Assembly: GCA_019925105.1 (NCBI GenBank)
Contig: JAHGAU010000006.1
Span: 806,001 to 870,000 of the forward strand
Direction: 5' to 3'
DNA: 64,000 nucleotides
Source: Niebla homalea
Lineage: Eukaryota > Ascomycota > Lecanoromycetes > Lecanorales > Ramalinaceae
Below are positions 41,501-53,588 of the stretch, piece by piece. A program made the position numbers and the translations under genes. The notes below the pieces were generated by a model, which did no database searches, was not told the origin of the DNA, and saw only the letters and a list, made by a program, of their open reading frames with translations. Numbering within the stretch: the first letter of the stretch is position 1; the number at the start of each line of letters is the position of its first letter.

Positions 41501-44147
41501 CCCTTTTTATTAAAAGTTAATTTAAATAATATTAACGGTATTTTATATTTTGACCTTATATTAATAAATAAAATAATAATATAAGATATAATAATTAAGG
41601 CAATTAATAAATTAAAGAAAAATAAAGCCTTAAGATTAAATAAAATTCCCAATAGATTCTTAATAATAATAACCTTATTTTTTAAAAAAATCTTTATTTA
41701 TTTTTTTAAAATATATTTTAATATCGGTTACCACTTATATAAGTTTAAGGAAATCAAGACGATTATCCTTAAGAAATTTATTAAGTTAAATTATTCTAAG
41801 ATAAAGTCTTATAAACCTATTATATTCCTATATACGTTAAAAAAGCCTTAAAAATAATAATAATAAAAATCCTTAACGATTATATAAAGAATTACGGACT
41901 TTTTTTTTAATTGAAAAATAGGAATAAAGAAAAGTTAATTAATAAAAATAGCCCTTAAAAGACTAATCGATAATATATATACGGTATAGGGTTACGGGAA
42001 AAAATATATTATAAGTCTTCTTTTTCTTGATATTATAAGTACCTTTAATAAGGTAAATTATTAAAAGTTATTATATAACTTAAGGAAGAAAAGGATATTA
42101 CTTTTTTTAATTAAATAAATAAAAAGTTTCTTAAGCAATTAAACTATATCGATTAACTTAAAATAAAAAATAAGCTTAATAAAGCCCGCTATAATGGGAA
42201 TTCCTTAAGGATTGCTTATTTCTTTTATATTATTTTTATTTTTTAACGGTTTATTAATCGAAAAGCTTATTAAATTAAAATAAAAGGTCTAAGTTAAAGG
42301 CTTTATTAATAATATTTACCTTTTAACCTATAATACCTTTATATATATAAATTATTTAAAATTAAAATAAGCTTATAAAATTTATTTTTAATAAATAAGA
42401 ATTTACGGGGCTTAACTTACGTTATATAAATATGAACTTATTTATATAATTAAAAGCCCAAAACTATATAATATAATAATTATAATAAACTTAAATAGAA
42501 TTACGGTAAAGTTAAATATTAATATTAAAGTCCTTAATTTTTAAGTAAATAAAAAGCTTAATTAAAAGGACTATATAAAAAAGGTTTAAAAAAAAATAAC
42601 TTTATAAGAAAAGGGCCTTATTTATCTTATTATATTAATATAAAAAATTACGTTATAAAAGGCCCGGATTATTTATTAAGCTATAATAAAATTAATTATA
42701 ATATACGTTATAGTTATTTAATATATACTTAAAGATACTCCGGGATATAAAAAAAAACCTATTTAAATATTATAGAAAGTCTAAAATCGGTATTTAAGAA
42801 TAATTAACGGTATTTATAAAGTAACCTTTATCCCGGTATTAAAATTTAAGGTCTTTATATCGTTAATTAAGGTTTTATTAAATTAAATAATTACTTAAAT
42901 AAGGCTAAAAAAAAATATATATTTAATTACGATAATAAGAAACGGGCGGATCCGTTAGAATCTTAATAAGCTTAAAGTTAAAAAGAATAAATTAAAAATA
43001 TTTATTTTCTTTTTTATTATAATAAAATAAGAATAAGTTAAAAAGGAAATTAACTTTATTGGTATCCCGGAAATTAACTTAAACGGATATAAACTCTTAT
43101 TAAACGTAAAAAGATTGAAACTAAAAAGATTTAAAGAGTAAAAACTATAATAATTATTTTATAAGTTATAATAAAGTAAAATAAATATTAACGGAAATAT
43201 AAAGACTTTATACTTTAAAATCGTTATTATTTAATTTTTAATAATAAAAAGATTATTAATAAGTATTTCCGTTATTATAATATTATAAAAAAGGATAATA
43301 ATATATTAATAATTTAACTCCGGATAAATAAAAACGGTTTAACTTATTTTTTATTTATTATATATATTAAGGGTCGGATAAACGTTAAATATAAATATAA
43401 ATAAAGGAAATAAAACGTTATATATATCTTTATTTTTTATCCTTTATTTACGGAAATTAAATTAAGATTTATTATAAATATTAATACTTATAATTATTAT
43501 TAAATATTATCTATAAAGTAAAATATCCGGATAGTTATTATATTTATAATATTTACCGGATTATTATTATAGTTTAACCTTATTATAGAGATAAATAAGG
43601 TTATCGAAAACCTTATAAAGAAGGCTTATTATTAATTAAGGAAAAAACAGGAAAACGGAAATTAATTATATTAATTATATAAATCGGAAAACATCTTTTA
43701 TAGCTATAAGGATATAATAATAAACGCTTATTAAAAGTCCTTAAAGGAATTAACGGCGATAATAATATAAAAAAGGTATACGTTAAATACGTAAATATTA
43801 ATAAGGATATTCAGAAGTATTATATAAGATTAAGGCAATATAAATATATAAAAAAGCGGGAAAACAATAAGCTTGAAAATAACCCCTATAAAGATATAGT
43901 TATAATATTACGGACTTTCTTGGGGGAGTTAAAATATAAGAAATATATAAATAGATTACCATTCTTTAAACGGCCTTTAATATCCTTTACCTTAAGGGAT
44001 AAAGGGTAAAAGCCTAGTGGACGCCGGTTTTTACCCTAACGTTATAAGTATCAGGTTTTTACGGTTATTAATAAGGCCAAAAGGCCGCGTATTAAGGAAC
44101 GCCGGAATTAGCTTAGTTAAACCCGTAATATAAATTAATTAATTAAT
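32564..44147 (+). mobile_element. LINE B (same LINE family), split by LINE A
   Basis: It inserted into LINE C with a 13-bp target duplication TAAATTATTAAAA (32551-32563 and 44148-44160). Its own sequence (32564-35329 and 41140-44147) is about 5.8 kb. ORF1 starts at 32566 (ATGGCGACGAAC). A gag-like zinc knuckle of ORF1 is partly kept near 33955-33990. In the ORF2 reverse transcriptase, FINN at 42302-42313 derives from FIDD, and the preceding block matches the QGSPLSP region. The 3' tail is an AATT-type repeat derived from AATC repeats. Confidence 0.88.
35346..41123 (-). mobile_element. LINE A (same LINE family), youngest, uninterrupted
   Basis: A 5778-bp element flanked by a 16-bp target duplication ATAAGATTATTTTAAT (35330-35345 and 41124-41139). 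It runs on the minus strand: ORF1 begins at 41100 (ATGGCGACGAACAACGGG), 23 bases from the 5' end, and the ATTGATT-type tail is at 35346. The FIDD box of the reverse transcriptase is at about 37142-37153 in mutated form. This is the best copy for length estimates, since nothing interrupts it. Confidence 0.9.
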
Positions 44148-47100
44148 TAATTAAATTATTAAAAAATAAGAATAATATAAAAAAAATAAATAATCCTTAA
44201 AGAATCCCCGTTATAATAAACTTTATCGGGCTTATCTTTTATTTTAAGTTAATTAACGTAGCTTAATCGCTTAAGAAACTTTTTATTTATTTAATTAAGA
44301 ACAATAATATCCTTTTCTTCTTTAAGTTATATAATAATTTTTAATAATTTATTTTATTAAAAATATTTATAATATTAAAAGAAAAAAAGACTTATAATAT
44401 ATTTTTCCCTGTAACCTTATATTATATATACTCCGTTAATTAATCCTTTAAGGGCTATTTTTATTAATTAACTTTTCTTTATTCTTATTTATTAATTAAA
44501 GAGAAATCCGTAATTCTTTATATAATTATTAAGGATTTTTATTATAATTATTTTTAAGGCTTTCCTTAATATATAAAGGAATATAATAAATCTATAAGAC
44601 TTTACCTTAAAGTAATCCGGCTTAATAAACTTCTTAAGGATAATTATCTTTATTTTCTTAAATTTACGTAAATAATAATTAACGTTAAAATATATTTTAA
44701 AAAATAAAAAATAAAAACCCTTTTAAACGGTAATATTATTATTAATAAGAATCTATTAAGGATTTTATTTAATCCCGGAACTTTATCCTTCTTTAATTTA
44801 TTAATCGCTTTAATTATTATATTTTATATTATTATTTTATTTATTAATATAGGATTAAAATATATAATATTATCGATATTATTTAAATTAATTTTTAACG
44901 GAAAGGGGAAAAATACTCCTTTAAGGGTTTTAATTTTACCGTTAAAAATATTAATTAATATATTATTAAGTTTCTTAAAAGGCGGGAATTTAAAAATAAA
45001 CTTTAATTTTTTACTTTATTCTTTATTATACTTTATTAACTTTTAAATACCATAAAGTAAAACCGTTAAGTTATATACCGTAGATTAAAAGTATATTTAT
45101 TTAATTTTCTTAATAATTTTCTTTTTTTCCTTTTAAATAGTTTTTAATTAATTAAATATTTTCTAATTTTTATACTTAAAAGCTTATTTTATTTATTTTT
45201 TCATTTTTATAATTATAATTATATATTCTTTATTTTGATAAGTTTCAACTCTTTAAGAAGGTATTATTATTAAAATTATTTTATTGATTATTTCGTTTAA
45301 TATTTTTATTATCTACTTTATAAAAAAATCGATCCGGTCTTTATTATTTAATTAAGGAAAGTCCGTAAATTATTTTACCGTTTTTTCCGTTTTCTTATAA
45401 ACCTTTATTATTTTAATTATTTTTTATGCCTTCCTTATTAATAATAATAAGGTCGTATTAACGGTTTAATCTAAGGTTATTTATATTGGTATATAATTTA
45501 ATTTATATTTTAAATCCTTTTATAATTGATATATTATAATTATGCCGGTAACTCTTTTTATATTAAAGGTTAAATTAATCGTTATTTTAAATTTATAATT
45601 CTTTTATATAATAATCTTTTATAATATTAATAATAAAAAATTAACTTAAACGGTAACTATTAATAGGTCGTCCGATTTAACGTAATTTATCGTACGTTTT
45701 TCCTTGTTTTATATATAGTAATTTAAGTTAAAATCTTTAAATAATATATATTTACTTAAAGTAATTAAAACCTCTTTAAGTAACGGTATTATAAATAGTT
45801 TTTTTTTATTAATTAACGGTAAATTATATACGTTATAAATATTAAAATTACCCTTTAAGTCCCTTTCTTTTATAATATGGAATATATAAAGGTTTTTATT
45901 ATAATAAGTAATATCTTAATTATTTACGTTAAACTACTTATTTATAAAGAAGTATATTCTGGTTATTTTATCCCCCTTAAAGGTTAAATAAAACCCTTTT
46001 TCCGGGTTAATAAATAAATATATATATAAATTATATAATAATTCTTATATTACTATAATATTAATGTTTTCGATTTCTTTAAATTTAAATATTAATATTA
46101 TTACTTTAATTCCTTTCTTATAAACGTTATATTATATTACTTTTAAAAGCGTTAATATATTATATATTAATTTTTATAAAAACTTCCTTATTTATACCTA
46201 TTTAAATTACGGACTTCTTATTAAAGTTAAGTGTTTTTTAATTTAATATTTTCCCGGTTATTATTAAAGACGTAAAACGGCCGGCTTTTAAGGTTAAGAT
46301 TATAAAAAGCTTTTTTTTTTTATTTTATTTATTACCGTTATTTATCCTTTATTATTTAATTAATTAAGTTTACGTTTTAAAGTTATTTTTAATTAATTAA
46401 TTAAATTAATTCCGTACGTATTATACCGTTGGATTTTTATAGTTATCCGGGTCTTTTTACGTTTAATCTTTTTAACTTTTATTATATATTTAGAATCCTA
46501 TATTAAGTATCCCTTCTTATTATATATAACGTATTTAAATACGCTTTTTATAAGTCCCTTAATTATTAACTTTATATACTTATAAATATTATAATTTTTA
46601 ACGTAAATTATATATTTTATAATATTAAAATACTTTATAATAATATATTTATAACTTTAATATTTAAAAGATTAATAAATATCCGTTACTTTATTTTATA
46701 ATTAAATTATTTTAAGAAATTCTTTTTTAAAAATCCTTTTATTTAAAACGTTATTATATATCTTTATTAACGTTATACTTAATATAACGGTAGAATATTT
46801 CTTTATATATTTTAAGGAATTAAATCTTTTTATTACCAGAAGAAACTTATAGTTAATGATTTTAAGCCTTAAATAAAAAATTATATTCTCCTTTTTTATA
46901 TTTTTTAACGTAATTTCTTTTTTGGTTTTTATAAAACGTAATAAGTATATTTTATTTATTATAATAATAAATAATTATTTTAAAACCTTAATTAATTTAT
47001 ATTTTCTTTTATTAATTTAAATTTTAAATCTTTTCAAGTTTTTTTTTACCTTTAATAATATTATATTAAGGAAAATATCCTTACTTTATAATTTACGTAT

Positions 47101-50100
47101 TATAATAATTTATTTTATTAATAGTTTTATTATTATTTTAAAAGCTTTTATTAATTATAATAAATTTATTTCCATAATTACGTTCCTTTTTTTATTATTA
47201 AAAAGGCGGACTATTATTATTTTCGTCTTTTTTTAATATAATTGCTTTTTTCTCCGTTATCCCCTTATTCTTTATTACGGGTATCCTTTTTATTATTTTC
47301 GTTACTTAGCTTTTTTTTACTTAAAAAATTACCGTTTTTATACTTTTACTTTATACCCTTAACCTTAAATTATCGTTTTTACTTTTTATTAATGCTTTTA
47401 TTCCCGCCCCTTAAAGGCCCCGTAAGCGCTCTATTTCCCTTAATTTTACTTTTACTTTTATATAAAAGTCTTTTACGCTTTTTAATTTAATTTATAATAT
47501 TAGTTAAATCTTTAACGTAATATTTTTTTACTTTACCGTAAAAAGTCCTTTTAAGGCCTTTATTACTTCCTTTACCGCTTTTTACCCTTATTTACCGGGC
47601 AATATATTATCTCCGTTTTTTATTTTTAATCCCTTAAGGTTTTATCTTCCTTATTAATTTTATTTCCCTTTTATATATCCTTAATAGTATTTTTACCGCG
47701 GTTTTCCCGTTCCTTCCCCCCGCTTATACCCTTTATTATTAATATTATACCGGCCTTTTTACCCCCTTATTTACCTATTATTTCCGTATTATTATTATAT
47801 ATTTTACGTATTTTAATACGTATATTTTATTAACCTTAATTCCCTTATTTATTTTAAGCGTTATCCGGTTTATTATTATTATATTACCCGTATACGTTAT
47901 CGCTATTTTTATTAATATAAGTTACTTACCCGTTTATTACCTTATTTTTAATTATTACGCCACTTTTACTTATCGTACTTAATATACTTCCCTCACTATT
48001 ATTAAAGTTATATATATACGCATCGTTTTGGACCTCTAAGGTCCCTTTGTTCGTCGCCATTTCACGCTTTTTATTTCTCTTAAGATTTATAATCTTTATA
48101 AAAAGGATATAAATAAATTAAAAACGTATTAAAATAATTAAACATTAATTTACCTTAAAGACTTACCAGGATATCTAGGTCTTTTTAAGGTTTTTTAACT
48201 TCTATAAATATTTTATTTATAAGTACTTAAGGATAATTAAACTTTTAATAAGTTTACTTAAGGGCAATAAAAAGGGAAAGAAAACTAAGTTATTAAAGTA
48301 GAATAACGTTATAACGGTAACGTTTAATTAATTATATAATATATTTAATAATACGTTATTATTTTATTACTTTAACTTAGAAAAAAAAATATAAATAAAA
48401 ACCGATACGTCTAATTTTATTATTACCGGTATTTTATTTTAATAGTTTAAGGAGGGTTATTAACGTTTAATAATATATTAATCCCGGAAAATATAACCCG
48501 TTAAATAAAATTATAAAACGTATAATTAAAAGCTTTTCGTTATTATTATAACGTTTAAGTAATAACATTATTACTTAAAAGGAAACGCTAAAATTATTTA
48601 AGTATAAACGGATTATAATAACTTTTAAAAGTTTATAAAATAATTAACTTTAAGTTTATATTAAGTTAAATAAACTTTAAAACTTATTAATTATAACTTT
48701 AAAGTATTTTATGATTAAGGTAAAATAAACCTTATTAATCCATTATTAAAACGTTTAAATTATAAAAGAGTTTTACTTTTTAATATTATTTTTTTAACTT
48801 ACGTTATAAAATAAGCTTATTCTTTAATTAAAAAAGTTACCTAAATGTTAACGGGCCGTAATTATAAATTATACGTTTTTACTTATATTAAAAGGTATTT
48901 AAGTTATTATCTTATAGAAGGAAATACGTTAATTACTTAAAAATACTTATAAAAAATTAATTTTAATATAATAACTTATTAAAGATTTATAAATTAACGA
49001 TAAATTTACTTATAAAATTAAGAAAGCCGTTATTAAGCCGGTTTAAGATTATTTACGATTTAATAAAGTTTAAAGTATTAACTTAATTAATCTTATTAAG
49101 TATGATAATTAGTTATACGTCCTTAAAAATGGAGTAATTTAAGAGAAATTAATTAATAAATATTATAATAATAAGTTAATAAATTATTTTAATATTAATA
49201 AAACTTATAAATTATTAACCCGGAAATATTATTAAAACGGTTTAAAAGTTTAAATAACGGATTACGTTAAGATATATAATATATATTAAAGAATTAAGGT
49301 ATACCGTTATTATTTTTACGGCGAATTAACTTAACTCCCTCCCTTAATATAATTTTAAAAGGAGTTAACTATAAATTTTATTACCGGTTTATCCTTTAAT
49401 AAACGTAAAAAATAAGTTTACGACTTAATCTTAATAATCGTAAACCGTTATATAAAGATATATCGTTATTTCTTTATAATAAAGAGTATAAACGTTATTA
49501 TATTAATTAAGGTATTATTTAAGGAGATTTTCCTTAAATATAACGTATTAAATAAAATCGTTACTAATAAAAGCTCCGTTTTTATGAATAATTATTAAGG
49601 TTTAATATATTATTATTTAAAAATAATATATAAACTTAATACCGTATTTTATTTTTAAATTAATAAATAAATTAAACGTTAAAATTAAGGAATAAAATAA
49701 TACTTAAAAATATTTACCGGCTTAAAATAAGTAAATTAAGTAAATTTATTATTTATAGTTAAGTATTCTTATATAAATATATATTATTTAAATTTAAAAT
49801 ATAACCTTTTTTATATTAATTATAAATATAATCTTAAAATTTACTTTAAGTTTAAGGATAAACTTATTAAAAAAGAAGTACTTATAATAAAAGAAAAAGT
49901 TAAAATTTTAAATAATATTTATAAGAAATTAACGGAATAATAACGTTATATATTAAAATTAATTAAATAAACCTATATTAGACCTATAATAAAAAATATT
50001 AATTAAAGTTATATAACGTTAGCGATTTAATAATATTAAATATTAAAAACCTTAAACTTAAGTAATTAAGTAAAAAACTTATATTTTAATTTATTAAATT

Positions 50101-52546
50101 TTTTAAAATTAATAATAAGATTAAATAATAAGCGTATTATTTTTTCTTCTTTATAAGTTATCGTATTTACTTTATAATTTATATTTCTTTTTTCAAATTA
50201 TATTATATTTAAATTAATAATAAAATAACGGAAATAATAATATATCCCTTAAAATTTATTAATAATAAAAAAAAAATAAAAATTAAAGAAATTACGGATC
50301 GTATTAAGAACTCCCGGAATATTTAATATAAAATTAAGTAACTTAATTAAGGCTTTAAATATAATTAATGGGTTTTAACGGGTAATTTAAGTAATATATA
50401 AAAATTATAAAAGTAATATAATAAAATAATATAAAAAAAAAAAGAAAACGGATATAAAGTTAACCTTATAATAATTAAAAGTTTTATATTATAATTAATA
50501 ATTATATATAATAATTAATATCGTAATTTACTTTATTAATACGCTTTCTTTTTACGTAAGTTATTAAAGATTTATCATAATTTTATTTAATAAAACGTAA
50601 TACGTTTAATATAATTAACGTTATAATAACGTTTATTCATTTATTATAATTATAATAATTAATTTACGGGTATAATAATATCGTAAATATAAGAATATAG
50701 AAATAAACTATAAGCATTTAAAAACGTTTATTAATAAATTAATATTAAATTAAAGAAAAATAAAATGAAAATATTAATAATTAGAGATCAATTAAAATAT
50801 ATTATAATTTAATTAACGTTTTAAAGGCTTTAATATTATATTTATATTATTATTTAATAATATATAGATTATAAGCGTTTAAATATTAAACGTTAAATAT
50901 TTACAATATATGTAAAGAAAATGAAAATAATTTATAACGCCGTTACGTTAATACGATAAGCCTTCTCCTTTTTCTTTTTTTTCTCTCCCTTTTATACTTT
51001 TAAAACCGGATAAATATTAACGGATTAAACGGAATATAATAACTTTACCCTTTTATTCCTTTTTTATTTTAAGGTTAACTTAACCTTAATATTAATAGGT
51101 TAAAAGGCTCCTTAATGCGTTTTAAAGTTATTATTTTCCGGAATTAAAGCCGACTTTTTAACCGCCGCCATTAAAATAAATTATATTTTTTTAATTTTTA
51201 TATCCTTTTTTTTATCTTTATCCGTTTTAAAGCCCTTAAATTTAAAGTAATCAATAGGATACTTAATAAAGGAAACCTTTCTTCCGTATTACTTTCTATT
51301 TAAAATATATTAATATTAACGTTAAATTATCGTTATATTAATATATATTTTTATTTTAAATTTAACGATTTCCGCCTTTACGGTAAAAGCTTAAAATAAT
51401 TATCTTTTTATTTCCTTTTTAAGGGCCGTTATTAACCTATAAGTTTTTAATCGGATACGGTAATATACCGGCTTAATTATATAACGCGTTACTTCTATAT
51501 ATTTATATAATTTACGTTAAGCTTTAAACTTATAAAAGAATTTATTACGTTAACGTAATAAATAGGATCTTTCCCGGGGCCGTAATACTTAATTAAGCTT
51601 ACGTATTACTTTACGTACCTTCTTAATAAGCTTATCCGGGAATTATATTTAATTAAAACGTTAACGCTTTAATAATAATATAATCTTACGGTATAATAGT
51701 GATTATTATAGCCTTTAAATTTATATTAATTATAAAAACCGATATTATAAATATAAAACTTATTTTATAAAAAATATATAAAGTACGGGGTATTTATATA
51801 TTATTAAATTTTATTTAATTATAAATATATTCTTATCGTAAAGTATTAATAAAACGTTATTATATTATATAAGTATTATACGTTAAGATATTAAGATAAT
51901 ACTTACTTTATTTTCTTATTTACGTTATAATAATATACGTTTATTTATTATTATTACGGATTATTATTATATTAAGTATATAAACGTTTACGTATAATTA
52001 ATATAACTTATTATAATAATAATAAAAATAATAATAAAAACTATTTTTATAGATTAATTAAATATTATAATTAAAGTTTACGTATAATATATTTATAAAA
52101 GTTATTAAAACTATTAAAAAAGAAAAAAAAAATTTAAAATAATAATAAATTTTTTATTATTTAATTATCGTTATACCGTAATAAATTAATAAATAAATTC
52201 TTAAGTAACGACTTAATTATTAATTAATATTATTAAGACTTTTTTTCTTATTTATTTTTTCTTATTAAGTTTTATAAAAGGGTTTTTAATAAGCTTTATT
52301 ATAATATATTAATTATATATTAACGTATAATATTTTATTATGTTTAATATATTAAATAACGTTCTTAATACGTATTTTAAAATATATGTATAAACTTTTT
52401 ATTTTTTTTTATTTTTTATTAAGTTTTAATAATAAGTTTTTAATGAATTTTACGTATACGCCGGTTACGCGTTAACGTTTTTTATAATATTATTACTTAT
52501 TTATATAACCTTTATTTCTAAGGATTAAAGTATAAAAGGGAGGCAT

Positions 52547-52915
52547 TATTAACGTTTAATATTTAATAAACGTTTAATATATATTAAATATATTAAGTAC
52601 CGGTTTATTTAAGGGCTATAATTAAGTAACGTAGCCGTTTAAGCGGTAACTTTTAAAATTAAAAACTTTAAAAGTTTAAACCTTCTATATACGGGTATAC
52701 GTAATTATAATTAAGGTTAAAGTTATTACCACCGTAATCTAAGCTACCCTTAAGACCGGTTATTTAAGATAAGTTTATATTTAGCCAGTTTATAATTCTT
52801 TAAGAATTAATCTACCTTTTGAATTTAAGTATTAAATCTACAGTTATACTTTACGTCTTCTATAAACCCCTTTTGACTAGCCCCGCCAGCTGTGAGCCGG
52901 CGGACCTGTCTAATA
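52547..52915 (+). repeat. Gypsy element 1, 3' LTR
   Basis: This is the partner of 27781-28149, also 369 bp. Here the left (inner) end is mutated and the outer end (about 52850-52911) is intact, including the CCGCCAGCTGTGAGCCGGCGG-like palindrome. Confidence 0.92.
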
Positions 52916-52920
52916 AAATT

Positions 52921-53583
52921 ATCGTTAATAAGAAAAACGTAAGGATAATAATTATTAAAATATCTTAAGTAATAATAATATATAATTACTTAAACGTTTA
53001 ATTACGTATTTTATTATTATAACCGATACTTAAATTAACGTTATTAGAATTTCTCGTTAATATATAAAAGGTAAAGGATAATTAATTCGATTTATATAAG
53101 TTATACTTAAATTTAAATCGTTTATTTAATAAGCAATTATAAAGAAATTAAAGACTTATATTTTCCTTTAATAAATTCACGTTTACGTTATTATTCTTAA
53201 AGTATTAATTTACGTTTTAATCGGTATCCCGGGATAAGGATAATAAGCTATTTATTTAATTTAAAAAGTATAAAAAATATTAAAAGTTAATTAATAAAAC
53301 GAACTATAATAAAATAAATAATAATAAATTTAATAAATTTAATAACTTTAATAAGAAAGTTAAGTAGGAGTATATTAAATAAAAATTTATTAAAGATAAA
53401 AACCGGTTATTTAAGCTTTAATTTAAGAATAAATATATATATTATATTAACGACGTTAAATTAGTTAAGGATAAGGAAAATAAAGATTTAAAAAACGATA
53501 CTTACTCCGAAGGTTATAACCCGTAATATTATTATAAGATATCCTATAATAATAAGGAATTAAATAAGGATATATAATTTTAA
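52921..53583. repeat. RIP-degraded repeat, right part of the Gypsy insertion host
   Basis: AT-rich continuation of the sequence interrupted at 27781. It has no intact frame. It ends at the second Gypsy LTR. Confidence 0.45.
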
Positions 53584-53588
53584 ATTTC

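Larger units (their letters stand above)
30654..48077 (-). mobile_element. LINE C (non-LTR retrotransposon, probably Tad1-like), split
   Basis: It inserted into the Gypsy reverse transcriptase region with a 13-bp target duplication TCTTAAGATTTAT (30641-30653 and 48078-48090). Its own sequence (30654-32563 and 44161-48077) is about 5.8 kb. The 5' end lies at the right: ORF1 starts ATGGCGACGAACAAAGGGAC at 48060, only 17 bases from the element end. The 3' end at 30654 carries a TTGA/ATTG-type tail. The reverse transcriptase FIDD box, mutated to FINN, lies near 32490, just before the point where LINE B cut in. All frames are broken by RIP. Confidence 0.88.
27781..52915 (+). mobile_element. Ty3/Gypsy retrotransposon, split by nested LINEs
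   Basis: It has 369-bp LTRs at 27781-28149 and 52547-52915 and a perfect target duplication AAATT (27776-27780 and 52916-52920). The element's own sequence is about 7.7 kb: 27781-30653 and 48078-52915. In the left part the reverse transcriptase reads through mutated codons: the block at 30285-30535 has AFRIRY and, at 30502-30513, Tyr-Phe-Asn-Asp from YLDD. In the right part an integrase zinc-binding region is recognisable at 49161-49299 (spacing like HDNKLAGHFG...C..C with His and Cys mostly changed to Tyr). A purine tract AAAAGGGAGG precedes the 3' LTR. It is inactive because all frames are broken. Confidence 0.92.

Noticed and set aside
41362..41652. 96-codon open frame, hydrophobic
   Set aside because: It lies antisense within the right part of LINE B. 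Its hydrophobicity follows from TTT/ATT-rich codons, not from a membrane protein.
47242..47490. 82-codon open frame, Leu/Phe-rich
   Set aside because: It is antisense to ORF1 of LINE C and composition-driven.
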